In this document: positions 43,665 through 51,950 of the stretch, in pieces
How the letters are laid out: every line of letters begins with the position of its first letter
Position numbering within the stretch: the stretch's first letter is position 1
Source of the DNA: JAWLBM01 sp041687675
GTDB lineage: Bacteria; Pseudomonadota; Alphaproteobacteria; Rhizobiales; Pleomorphomonadaceae
Direction of reading: 5' to 3'
Assembly (NCBI GenBank): GCA_041687675.1
Contig: JAWLBM010000033.1
Coordinates: 1-55,792 of the forward strand
DNA: 55,792 nt
The notes under the pieces: model-generated
Database searches by the model: none
The model's input: the letters and a program-made list of their open reading frames with translations, nothing else
What the model was told of the DNA's origin: nothing
Program-made: the position numbers and the translations under genes

Positions 43665-45950
43665 TCACTCCGCCGCGTTCGGAATGCCGAAGCCGATCCT
43701 CGGCCGCGGATCCTGCTGCTTCAGGGTGCGCAGTATCTCCTGGTACTCCTCCTCCATCTCCGCGGTGACGGAGGCGCGCGAGTCCTTCAGCGCCTGTTCC
43801 AGGTGCGCCGGCCCCACGGTGGACGCCTCCAGGTTCTCGCGCAGGGCGAGAAGCCCGGCGCGGCGGACGAGGTCGGAAAGGTCGGCGCCGGTGTAGCGCT
43901 CGGTCCGGGCGGCAAGACCGTCGAGGTCGACGTCCTCCGCGAGCGGCATGTTGCGCGTCTGGATGCCGAGGATGTGCCGGCGCGCTGCCTCGTCGGGCAC
44001 GGGGACATAGACGAGTTCGTCGAAGCGCCCCGGGCGCAGCAGCGCAGGGTCGAGCAGGGTCGGACGGTTGGTGGCGCCGATCACCACCACGCCCTGCAGT
44101 TCCTCCAGCCCGTCCATCTCCGAGAGGATGGTGTTGACCACCCGTTCGGTCACCGCCGGCTCGCCGAGGCCGCCGCCGCGGGATGGCGCCAGGCTGTCGA
44201 TCTCGTCGATGAAGATTACCGTCGGCGCCACCTGACGTGCGCGGGCGAACAGCCGCGACACCTGCTGCTCGGATTCGCCGTACCACTTCGACAGCAGGTC
44301 CGACGATTTGGTCGAGACGAAGTTCGCCTCCGCCTCGCGCGCCACCGCCTTGGCCATCAGCGTCTTGCCGGTGCCGGGCGGGCCGAACAGCAGGAAGCCC
44401 TTCGCCGGACGGATGCCGAGCCGCTCGAACGCCTCCGGGTTCTTCAGCGGCAGCTCGATGCCTTCACGCAGCGTCCGGCGCACGTCTTCCAGGCCGCCGA
44501 TGTCGTCCCAGGTCACGTCCGGCACCTGCACCATGATCTCGCGCAGCGCGGAGGGTTGCACCCGGTGGGACGCCTTCTGGAAGTCCGCGCGGGTCACCTC
44601 CATGCTCTCCAGCACCTCCGCCGGGATGCCGTCGCGCAGGTTGACGGTGGGCAGCACGCGCCGCACCGCCTCCATCGCCGCCTCGCGGGCGAGCGCGGAG
44701 AGGTCGGCGCCGACGAAGCCGTAGGTGGTGCGCCCGAGGTCCTCGACATCGACGTCCCCAGCGAGCGGCATGCCGCGCGTATGGATCTTGAGGATCTGGC
44801 AGCGGCCGGCCATGTCAGGGACGCCGATCATGATCTCGCGGTCGAAGCGGCCGGGCCGCCTCAGCGCCTCGTCGATCGAGTCGACCCGGTTGGTCGCGCC
44901 GATCACCACCACGTTCTGCCGCGGCTCCAGGCCGTCCATCAGCGTCAGCAGCTGGGCGACGATCCGCCGCTCGACCTCCCCGGTCACCTGCTCGCGCTTC
45001 GGTGCGATGGAATCGAGCTCGTCGATGAAGACGATGGCCGGCGTGTTCTGCCGCGCCTCGTCGAAGACCTCGCGCAGGCGCTCCTCGCTCTCGCCGTAGC
45101 GGCTGCCCATGATCTCCGGGCCGGCGATATGGTGGAAGGAGGCCTCCGCCTCGTTGGCGACGGCGCGGGCGAGCAGCGTCTTGCCGGTGCCGGGCGGGCC
45201 GTAGAGAAGCACCCCCTTGGGCGGATCGATGCCGAGGCGCTGGAACAGCTCCGGGTGGCGCAGCGGCAGCTCGACCATCTCGCGGACCTGGTCCACCGTG
45301 TCGCCGAGGCCGCCGATGTCGTCGTAGGTCACGTCCGCCCGGCGGGTCTCCTTCGGCTCCTCGTACTGCGGGCGGAGCTCGATCTCCGTGTCCTCGGCGA
45401 CCTGGACGATGCTGCGGGGCGTCGTCGAGATCACGACCAGGCGGATTTCCTGCAGCCCGTAGGCCTGCGACTGGAAGAAGGGGCGCAGTTCGGGCGGGAT
45501 GCGCTGGTCGTCGGCCACCGCGCGGGGCTGGTGCACCGAGGTGGACACGACGTCGCCGGCGATCAGGGCGCGGCCGAGGAAGGTCCGCTTCAGCGCCTCG
45601 CCGCTGCCCTGAAGCCGGAGGTTCTTCTGCGCCGGCGCGACCACGATGCGCGTCGCCGGCCGGACCTCCGCCGGGCGGACCTCGACGTAGTCGCCGCTGC
45701 CGACTCCGGCGTTCCCCCGCTGCAGGCCGTCCATACGGACCAGCGACAGGCCCTCGTCCTCGCTGTAGGCGGGCACCGCGATGGCGGCGGTGTGGCGCGA
45801 CCCGACGATCTCGATCGGTTGGCCGGGCCGGATGCCGAGTTCCTGGAAGGTCGACTGGCTGAGACGGGCGAGCCCGCGGCCGGCATCTTCGGCGCGGGCG
45901 TTGGCGACCTGCAGGCGGACGGCGCCGCTGCCGTTTTCGGTGGCGGACAT
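43665..45950 (-). CDS. CDC48/p97-type AAA ATPase (VAT-like)
   Basis: A 761-residue protein with the full p97 layout. An N-terminal double-psi barrel plus four-stranded domain (about 1-195) precedes two AAA domains. D1 has Walker A GPPGTGKT at about 250-257 and Walker B IVFIDELDSIAP. D2 has Walker A at about 523-530 and VIFIDEIDSLAPSRGGG. Both have arginine-finger regions (RRPGRFDREI, LRPGRFDELV). This segregase family is universal in archaea and eukaryotes and patchy in bacteria. No ubiquitin-like or proteasome gene is visible nearby. The stop is followed by the hairpin at 43.6 kb. Confidence 0.95.
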   Translation of the reverse strand: MSATENGSGAVRLQVANARAEDAGRGLARLSQSTFQELGIRPGQPIEIVGSRHTAAIAVPAYSEDEGLSLVRMDGLQRGNAGVGSGDYVEVRPAEVRPATRIVVAPAQKNLRLQGSGEALKRTFLGRALIAGDVVSTSVHQPRAVADDQRIPPELRPFFQSQAYGLQEIRLVVISTTPRSIVQVAEDTEIELRPQYEEPKETRRADVTYDDIGGLGDTVDQVREMVELPLRHPELFQRLGIDPPKGVLLYGPPGTGKTLLARAVANEAEASFHHIAGPEIMGSRYGESEERLREVFDEARQNTPAIVFIDELDSIAPKREQVTGEVERRIVAQLLTLMDGLEPRQNVVVIGATNRVDSIDEALRRPGRFDREIMIGVPDMAGRCQILKIHTRGMPLAGDVDVEDLGRTTYGFVGADLSALAREAAMEAVRRVLPTVNLRDGIPAEVLESMEVTRADFQKASHRVQPSALREIMVQVPDVTWDDIGGLEDVRRTLREGIELPLKNPEAFERLGIRPAKGFLLFGPPGTGKTLMAKAVAREAEANFVSTKSSDLLSKWYGESEQQVSRLFARARQVAPTVIFIDEIDSLAPSRGGGLGEPAVTERVVNTILSEMDGLEELQGVVVIGATNRPTLLDPALLRPGRFDELVYVPVPDEAARRHILGIQTRNMPLAEDVDLDGLAARTERYTGADLSDLVRRAGLLALRENLEASTVGPAHLEQALKDSRASVTAEMEEEYQEILRTLKQQDPRPRIGFGIPNAAE

Positions 45951-45996
45951 CGGCTCGGATTCCTTTCCTGTTCACACTGTCCGGACCGGACGAGTG

Positions 45997-47007
45997 TCAA
46001 ACAGCAGCGGGCTCCGGACGTTCCGACCGCCCCGCCCTCGCGGCGCGGAATTCGGCGCGAAGCTCCTTCTCCCGCCCCTCGTAGCGGCCGGAGAAATGGA
46101 ACGGCGTCGCCCGCCGGACGCCGGCCTCCCGGGCGATCCAGCCGGCCTGGCGGGCGGTGAGGTGATGGCGCGAGGCGGCGTTGGCGGCGTCCTGGTGGAG
46201 GAAGCCGGCCTCGATCAGCAGGTGGTCGGCCTCGGCGGCGAGCCGGCGAATCCGCCGGACGTTCTCCACCGTGTAGGCGCAGTCGGTGACATAGGCGACG
46301 CGCTGGCCGCGGCCGACGCGGAAGACCCCGTCGGCAAGCTCGCCGAGGGTGATCCGGCGCCCGTCCGCGTCGAGACGGGTGTCGTCGCCCGCGCCCCGCC
46401 GCAGCGCCGCCTTGGCGCGGGTGAGCCATGGCCCGACCGGCAGGCCGAGCGCCTCCAGCCGCTCCGGGACCACATGGACCGACTGTCGCTCCTGCAGGGC
46501 GAAGGCGAGCACCGGCGTCGCATGGTCGAGGATCTCGTACTCCACCCGGAACTCGTCCTCCTCGTGGATGACGCCGGCCGGCATGCGCGGCTCGAGCGGC
46601 CGGCGGACGAACGCCTCGCGGGCGCGGAACTCTGCCCGCTCGATCTCCCCGTCCGGCCCGAAGGCGCCGGCGATGATCCTGAGGTCCGGGCTGTCGGGGC
46701 CGAGCAGGTCGAAGGTGTAGGCGGCGAGCTTGTGCTCGATTCCGTCGACGAAACCCTCCGGGCCGAACAGTCGAATCATACCAGCGCGATAGAGGCGGAC
46801 GCCGAGAAAGTGGTCGAAGCCGGAGAAGTGATCCATGTGCCGGTGCGAGACGCAGACGAGGTCCACCGTCTGCAGCGTGCGCGGCGACAGCCGGCGCACG
46901 TCGCCGATGTCGAACAGCATCACCCGACGGCCGAAGCGGAAGCGGACGGCCACGGCGCTGTCGTCGAACACGCCGTTGACCAGCTTCGCCTCGACGAACG
47001 TGGACAT
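45997..47007 (-). CDS. Metallo-beta-lactamase-fold hydrolase, RNase Z-like
   Basis: A 336-residue MBL protein with the zinc motif SHRHMDHFSGFDHFLG near residue 55. Later ligand segments include VAYVTDCAY and HHLTARQAG. The organisation resembles tRNase Z-type enzymes, but the flexible arm is not evident, so the substrate is open. GAGGAG precedes ATG 47007. The upstream 18 in-frame residues are not needed. It is 46 bases upstream of the CDC48-like gene on the same strand, so the two may be co-transcribed. Confidence 0.82.
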   Translation of the reverse strand: MSTFVEAKLVNGVFDDSAVAVRFRFGRRVMLFDIGDVRRLSPRTLQTVDLVCVSHRHMDHFSGFDHFLGVRLYRAGMIRLFGPEGFVDGIEHKLAAYTFDLLGPDSPDLRIIAGAFGPDGEIERAEFRAREAFVRRPLEPRMPAGVIHEEDEFRVEYEILDHATPVLAFALQERQSVHVVPERLEALGLPVGPWLTRAKAALRRGAGDDTRLDADGRRITLGELADGVFRVGRGQRVAYVTDCAYTVENVRRIRRLAAEADHLLIEAGFLHQDAANAASRHHLTARQAGWIAREAGVRRATPFHFSGRYEGREKELRAEFRAARAGRSERPEPAAV

Positions 47008-47110
47008 GGGTCTCCTCGCGCCTTCCCGGCGACGCGCCGATCCGGGGCCGGGCGCCGGCAAGATGATAGCGAGCCGCCTCGCGGCGGTCTTCCCCCGCCG
47101 GGCGCGGAAA

Positions 47111-47138
47111 AGGCCCGGGCGCCTGGGGCGCCCGGGCC
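47111..47138 (-). terminator. Intrinsic terminator of the PRC-barrel gene
   Basis: A 10-bp GC stem GGCCCGGGCG/CGCCCGGGCC with a short loop is followed on the minus strand by TTTTCC. It lies 33 bases past the PRC-barrel stop. Confidence 0.78.
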
Positions 47139-47170
47139 GGACCTATCGTCGCCGGATGTCGGTCACCCGG

Positions 47171-47926
47171 TCAGAGCTCGTTGCCGAAGCGATCGTAGTC
47201 GAACGCCTCCATGTTCTCGACGTCGCCGCGGCCGTAGGGCAGGTCGTAGTAGGCCGTCCCCGGCTGCCAGCCGACGCCGTAGCCGTAGTACGGGTAGGCG
47301 TAGGGACCGCGCGCGCCGGCCCAGCCGACGTCCGGCTCCACGATCACCGCCGCGACCTCTCCGTCGCGAATGATGATGTCGTTCACGTAGCCATAGTTGG
47401 CGTAGCCGCCGACGCCCTCGTCCTCGCGCAGTCGGGCGTAGTCGCCGATCAGCTCGGTGGCGCGCCAGACGCGCGGGCCGGTGGCGAGGTCGTCGTCCAC
47501 CTCCTCCACCGCACCGGTCGCCTCGGCGGCCGTGACGAGGTCATCCGCGTAGAGCGAGTAGTCCTCGACCGTGTCCTCGGTGACCGGGATGGCGACCGCC
47601 TCACGGCTGGTGACCTGCACCTGGTCCCAGGGCACGTTGATGTGGGTGTCGCCGATGTCCCAGAAACCGCCCACCTGGGCGATGATCGAGAGCACGCGGC
47701 CGTCGGTGCCGATCAGAACGTTCTCGACCGTCCCGATCTCCTCGCCGGTCGGGCCGAAGACATCGGCGTCGTCCAGCATCTGGTCGACGCTGAGGCCGTT
47801 CGCATAAAGCTCGTCGTAGTTCCAGTCGTCGAGCGCGATGACGTTCTCGGTGGTCAGCGTCTGGGCGGTGGCCGGAAGAGTCAGGGCCGTGGCGGCGGCG
47901 AGGCCGCCAAGAATCCTCGTGAGCAT
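47171..47926 (-). CDS. Secreted PRC-barrel domain protein
   Basis: A 251-residue exported protein with signal peptide MLTRILGGLAAATALTLPAT(AQ). It has two PRC-barrel-like units, DDADVFGPTGEEIGTVENVLIG (split) at about 50-95 and DEGVGGYANYGYVNDIIIRDG at about 170-190. The C terminus is Tyr/Gly/Pro-rich. In alphaproteobacteria such proteins are often stress-associated and envelope-located; no enzymatic role is known. AGGAGGG lies six bases before ATG 47926. Confidence 0.82.
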   Translation of the reverse strand: MLTRILGGLAAATALTLPATAQTLTTENVIALDDWNYDELYANGLSVDQMLDDADVFGPTGEEIGTVENVLIGTDGRVLSIIAQVGGFWDIGDTHINVPWDQVQVTSREAVAIPVTEDTVEDYSLYADDLVTAAEATGAVEEVDDDLATGPRVWRATELIGDYARLREDEGVGGYANYGYVNDIIIRDGEVAAVIVEPDVGWAGARGPYAYPYYGYGVGWQPGTAYYDLPYGRGDVENMEAFDYDRFGNEL

Positions 47927-48039
47927 GTCGTCCCTCCTGTGTTGGATGGGTGAGGCGCCCGTCCTAGGCGTCTCGTATCCAACCGGCGCCGGCCGTCGAA
48001 GTTCCGAGCGCGGCGGGGCGCAGGCCGGGGCGATCCGGC

Positions 48040-49152
48040 TCAATCGCCGGTTTCCAGCGCCCTTGCGGCACGGAGGGTATCCTGCGCCTCCTCCAGGTCG
48101 CCGGCCTCGAGCGGCTGCGCGGACTGGCGCACGGCGGCCGACGGGTCGTGGCAGATGCGGGCGACGAACGGATAGTGGTCGGACTCGAAGGCCGGCAGCA
48201 CCTCGAGCGAGCGCAGCGAGAAGGCGTCCTCGAACACCACCTGGTCCAGCGGCCAGGACATCAGGATGTTTCGCGCCTTGTATGTGGTGTAGAAGCCGCG
48301 GCCGACCCGCGGGTCGAGCAGTTCGCCGATGCGCATGGCGCGGCGGGTGATCCGCTCCCAGGGGACGGCGTTGAAGTCGCCGGCGACGATGCTTGGCGGC
48401 TCCGATTCCACCGCCTCCAGCGCTACGGCCAGCATGTGGCCGTCCCGGCTGGTGGTCGGCTGGTCCCAGTAGCGCGGCGGACGGGGGTGGACGCCGATCA
48501 GCTGGACGACGCCGCCGCCCGGCATCGCCACGCCGGTGACCAGGGTGGGCGTGTCGGCGCCGAAGTAGTAGCGCGCCTCGGGCGACTCGAGCGGCAGCGC
48601 CGAGAGGATGTGCATCCCGAAGAAGCGGGCGTCCTCGGGGATCGCCTGGAAGCGGTGCGGCAGCATCGACTCGAGGGTGGCGAGTTCGCGGTCCCACCAC
48701 TCGTCCGTCTCCAGAACCACCAGGAGATCGGGCTGCGCCCCGGCGACGACCCGGAAGAACTCGGCCGCGTGCCGGTTGTTCTTCTCGACGTTGGCGACCA
48801 TCACGTCGAGCCGGTTCTCCGCCGGGCAGTCCGCCGCCGGGACCACCATTGCCTCGACGACCGGCAGGTAGGGATGGATCCGCCAGACGTGGTAGCCGAG
48901 GCCGGCGAGGCCGGCGACCACCACCGCCAGCCCTGTCGCCGATCTCCAGGCGCCGAACGCCAGGTAGAGGAGGAGCAGCACCGCGAGCCCGATCGCGAGT
49001 TGGATCCGCACGAAGTCGAAGTACCGGACCCACCAGGTGTCCGTCTCGACCAGGGGCAGCAGCGAAACGGCTCCGGCGGCGAGGATCAGCAGGGCGAGCA
49101 GGCCCCTGATCGCCCCGGCGCCTCGGAAACGGTTGCGGCTTCGATCGGCCAT
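48040..49152 (-). CDS. Membrane-anchored endonuclease/exonuclease/phosphatase (EEP) family protein
   Basis: A 370-residue protein with three N-terminal spans (about 15-90) and a DNase-I-like catalytic domain. Motifs are MVANVEKNN, LLVVLETDEWW, LIGVHPRP, VAGDFNAVPWERI and SDHYPFVARI, giving the Asn, Glu, His, Asp-x-Asn and Asp-His residues of the fold. The active site would face the periplasm. GGAGGTGAC precedes ATG 49152. Substrates in the family include DNA, lipids and phosphoesters, so none is assigned. Confidence 0.86.
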   Translation of the reverse strand: MADRSRNRFRGAGAIRGLLALLILAAGAVSLLPLVETDTWWVRYFDFVRIQLAIGLAVLLLLYLAFGAWRSATGLAVVVAGLAGLGYHVWRIHPYLPVVEAMVVPAADCPAENRLDVMVANVEKNNRHAAEFFRVVAGAQPDLLVVLETDEWWDRELATLESMLPHRFQAIPEDARFFGMHILSALPLESPEARYYFGADTPTLVTGVAMPGGGVVQLIGVHPRPPRYWDQPTTSRDGHMLAVALEAVESEPPSIVAGDFNAVPWERITRRAMRIGELLDPRVGRGFYTTYKARNILMSWPLDQVVFEDAFSLRSLEVLPAFESDHYPFVARICHDPSAAVRQSAQPLEAGDLEEAQDTLRAARALETGD

Positions 49153-49314
49153 GTCACCTCCATGCGCGGCGCGCGGGGCCGCCGCGGGATGGTGAGGCAA
49201 ACAGGTCCGGGCGGGCATTGTTCCCGCCCGCCAAGGGGCCGCCGGCGGCCGTTGCCACCCCGGAACGGCGCTCCTATAAGTCACCGCGCCGCGTGAAGGT
49301 GCAGGGGGAGACGC

Positions 49315-50178
49315 TTGGCCGATATCTCGAAACCGCTCCGGATCGTGCTGCACCTCGGCGCCCACAAGACCGCCACCACCTACATCCAGGACAAGCTGGC
49401 CGCGAACGTCGACCGTCTGGCCGGGCACGGCATCACCTACCTGCCGCTCGCGGCCATGCGGCAGCAGCTGACCGGCCCGATCGCCCGGGGCGAGTCGCCC
49501 GGCGAGGCGCTCAGGGCGCTGATCGCGGCCAGCGGCGACCGTCTGGTCCTTTCCGACGAGAACCTCCTCCGCCCGCCGCGGCAGATCGTCCGCAAGCCCG
49601 CGCTCTACACCAGCCTCGCGGAGCGGGTCCGACCGATGGTGGCGGCGCTGCAGGGCCGCGATCTCACCGTGGCGATGGCGCTGCGCAGCTACGACGAGAT
49701 GCTGCCGTCACTCTACTGCGAGTTGATCCGCCACCGCCCCTTTGTGCGCTGGGAGACGACCGCCGCCGCGCTGAGGCCCGAGGCGGTGTCGTGGCGCCCG
49801 GTGATCGAGCGGCTGCTGTCCATCGTGCCCGAGGAGTCGCTGGTGCTCTGGGACTTCGGCCGCTTCGGCGAGCTGGAGCCGCAGGTCTTCGAGCTGCTGC
49901 TCGGCCGCCGGCTGGACCTTGCCGGCAGCGATGCGCCCGTCCGCGAATCGCTCTCCGGCAAGGCGGTCGCGGCGCTCGCCGCCCTCGAGGGCACGCTCGA
50001 CGGCGAGGAGATCCGCCGGCTTGTCCCCGCCGTCACCCGCATCCTCCCGCGCGGCGACCGCTACCCCGCCTTCCAACCCTTCGACCCCGCCACCCGCGCC
50101 ACCCTCAAGGCCCGCTACCTCGCCGACCTCGAGGAAATCCGGAGGGGATTCCCTCGGGTGAGGTGGCTGGGGGGATGA
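49315..50178 (+). CDS. Sulfotransferase-like protein with TTG start
   Basis: A 287-residue protein starting at TTG 49315, with AGGGGGAG four bases before. The opening LRIVLHLGAHKTATTYIQDKL has the HxGxxKTATT form of the PAPS 5'-phosphosulfate loop. VAMALRSYDEMLPSLYCELI is where the 3'-phosphate site is expected. It likely sulfates a glycan or other surface molecule. It converges on the methyltransferase-sulfotransferase gene with an eight-base gap and has the local high GC, unlike that gene. Confidence 0.78.
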   Translation: MADISKPLRIVLHLGAHKTATTYIQDKLAANVDRLAGHGITYLPLAAMRQQLTGPIARGESPGEALRALIAASGDRLVLSDENLLRPPRQIVRKPALYTSLAERVRPMVAALQGRDLTVAMALRSYDEMLPSLYCELIRHRPFVRWETTAAALRPEAVSWRPVIERLLSIVPEESLVLWDFGRFGELEPQVFELLLGRRLDLAGSDAPVRESLSGKAVAALAALEGTLDGEEIRRLVPAVTRILPRGDRYPAFQPFDPATRATLKARYLADLEEIRRGFPRVRWLGG

Positions 50179-50186
50179 AAGGGGCG

Positions 50187-51950
50187 TCAGGGGGCGATGG
50201 CGTCGTCCGAGCCGAACCGGCTTTTCAGTTCGGCGTGCCGCTCCGGACCAAGGTAGTGGAGCGCAGCGTCGATGCGCGGCAGCCTCGACCCGGCCTGGAG
50301 AAGCGCGTCACGCATCGCCCATTTCTGCTCATCCGATACATCGGATCGGGTGACCTCGAAGAAGGCGTCGAGCAGCCACGGGTGAATTCCTCCGTTGCCA
50401 TGACGCGTTCGTCCGAGGGACGACGCTTCCGACTTGCCGATCGCAGTCAAGAAGTCCGACGCGAGATCCTCCTGAAGATCGTCGTAGTCTCGCACGATCA
50501 CATGCCCCTCGCCGAAGGTCTGCCGCCAAGGCGCCAATCTCCGTGAAAACTTTGCGCTGTCCGGCGGCACCTGATCGACGATGAAATCGGAAAAGGACAA
50601 AAGGGCCCCGTGGAGAACTGCATAGTTGTAGAGAGAGCCCAGGAAATCCGCTGGCCGGCGGATGTAGGCGACGACCTTGGTTTCTATTCCGGCAAAGGCG
50701 GCCCGGAGTTGTGCCATTCGCTCGGGAGCCGACTCGAAGTACGTCAATTCCTCGCACGACAGTACGATAGTGGATCCGGCCGGCGCGTCATCGATCACCC
50801 GGCGGTGGTGCGCAAGTACATCTTCGAAAACGTAATCCTCAGTGAGCCAGGTGATCCGATCCGGAAAGACGCTGCGCGCGATCTCCAGATGGCTGATCCG
50901 GGGTGCAAGCGGCTGCGGATAGACGACGCCGTGCTGGCGCAGAGCGACGCGGTTTTCGAAGAGGAAAGCTTGGAGAGCCGACGACCCGGTCCGGTGGTAT
51001 CCGATGTGGAGAACGAGGCGTTTCCGGCGAGGAGCAGATGTTGTTGGCACGTTGCGCATCGTTGTCTGTTGTACGTGAAGGCCTTCGAAAAGAAGGTCAT
51101 AAAGTCCGATCATGCACGATGGAGCCGACCAATCAGATGAAACCAGCGCTTCCACTTCGGGCGAAACGGCCCTGTCAAAGATATTATCCATCCCGCTGAG
51201 GACGAATCGCACATATCCATCGCCAGGTATGATCTGAATAGAGGCGAGCGCCAGTCCAAGTCGGTCGGCCAGCCACTTTCCGGTGGCCGGAGTGGCCAGC
51301 CAGCGATGCATCGGGAAGATGTGCCGGCTGACCGGAAGCGGAAGTTCGATGAAGACCCAGGAGTGCGGTTCCAGCCGGTCCCGCAGGAGGTCCAGCGCCC
51401 GTCCCGCATCCTCGAGATGTTCAAGGACGTGCCAAAGAACGCCGACTTGGATATTCTGCTTCTCGTCCGCAAGCTGGCTCAGGAACGTGTCGATGTCCAC
51501 GCTCCTGAATTGTTCACGCGTGAACCGGAAGGAATTCCACGCGATCGCAGCGAGTTCCTGACTGGGCTCGCACGCGATGACCTTGAATCCGACACGCCTC
51601 AACGCATGGGCGATGTTTCCTCGCCCCGCGCCGAGGTCGCATACGAGCCCTCCCCCGCGTGGCGCCGCGACCTGCGCCAGAATCTCATTGGCAAGTTGCT
51701 CCGCCTGCGACGAAAGCAGATCCAGTTGCTCCGCATTATCCGATGACCACATGTCGGCATGATATTCGGTCTGGGCCTCCACTTCGGTGCGCGCACCGAG
51801 ACGGTTCGAATACCCGGGAGTGACGGATCCGCAATCCGGGCAGCCGTAAAGATCCACGCGCCGCCCGCCGGCGTCGCGGGCCGCCATCAAGCGAGCGGTC
51901 CGTTCGGAACCGCACAGGTTGCAGGCGAGCGTCGCCCTGCCCTCAGCCAT
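50187..51950 (-). CDS. Methyltransferase-sulfotransferase fusion protein
   Basis: A 587-residue two-enzyme chain. Residues 1-45 form a four-cysteine zinc ribbon (CNLCGSE, then CPDCGS). A class I SAM methyltransferase follows, with VCDLGAGRGNIAHALRRVGF near 105 and VLWHVLEHLEDAG. From about 325 a sulfotransferase domain begins at RLVLHIGYHRTGSSALQAFL, with VVAYIRRPADFLGSLYNYA as the 3'-phosphate site. The ATG at 51950 overlaps the upstream giant ORF by eight bases, with GGAG eight bases before. GC is about 60% here. A role in modifying a surface glycan is inferred. Confidence 0.82.
   Translation of the reverse strand: MAEGRATLACNLCGSERTARLMAARDAGGRRVDLYGCPDCGSVTPGYSNRLGARTEVEAQTEYHADMWSSDNAEQLDLLSSQAEQLANEILAQVAAPRGGGLVCDLGAGRGNIAHALRRVGFKVIACEPSQELAAIAWNSFRFTREQFRSVDIDTFLSQLADEKQNIQVGVLWHVLEHLEDAGRALDLLRDRLEPHSWVFIELPLPVSRHIFPMHRWLATPATGKWLADRLGLALASIQIIPGDGYVRFVLSGMDNIFDRAVSPEVEALVSSDWSAPSCMIGLYDLLFEGLHVQQTTMRNVPTTSAPRRKRLVLHIGYHRTGSSALQAFLFENRVALRQHGVVYPQPLAPRISHLEIARSVFPDRITWLTEDYVFEDVLAHHRRVIDDAPAGSTIVLSCEELTYFESAPERMAQLRAAFAGIETKVVAYIRRPADFLGSLYNYAVLHGALLSFSDFIVDQVPPDSAKFSRRLAPWRQTFGEGHVIVRDYDDLQEDLASDFLTAIGKSEASSLGRTRHGNGGIHPWLLDAFFEVTRSDVSDEQKWAMRDALLQAGSRLPRIDAALHYLGPERHAELKSRFGSDDAIAP

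Noticed and set aside
49218..50546. 442-codon plus-strand ORF over the sulfotransferase-like gene
   Set aside because: Arg/Pro-rich frame lacking the phosphosulfate-loop motif, which is clear in the TTG-started frame.
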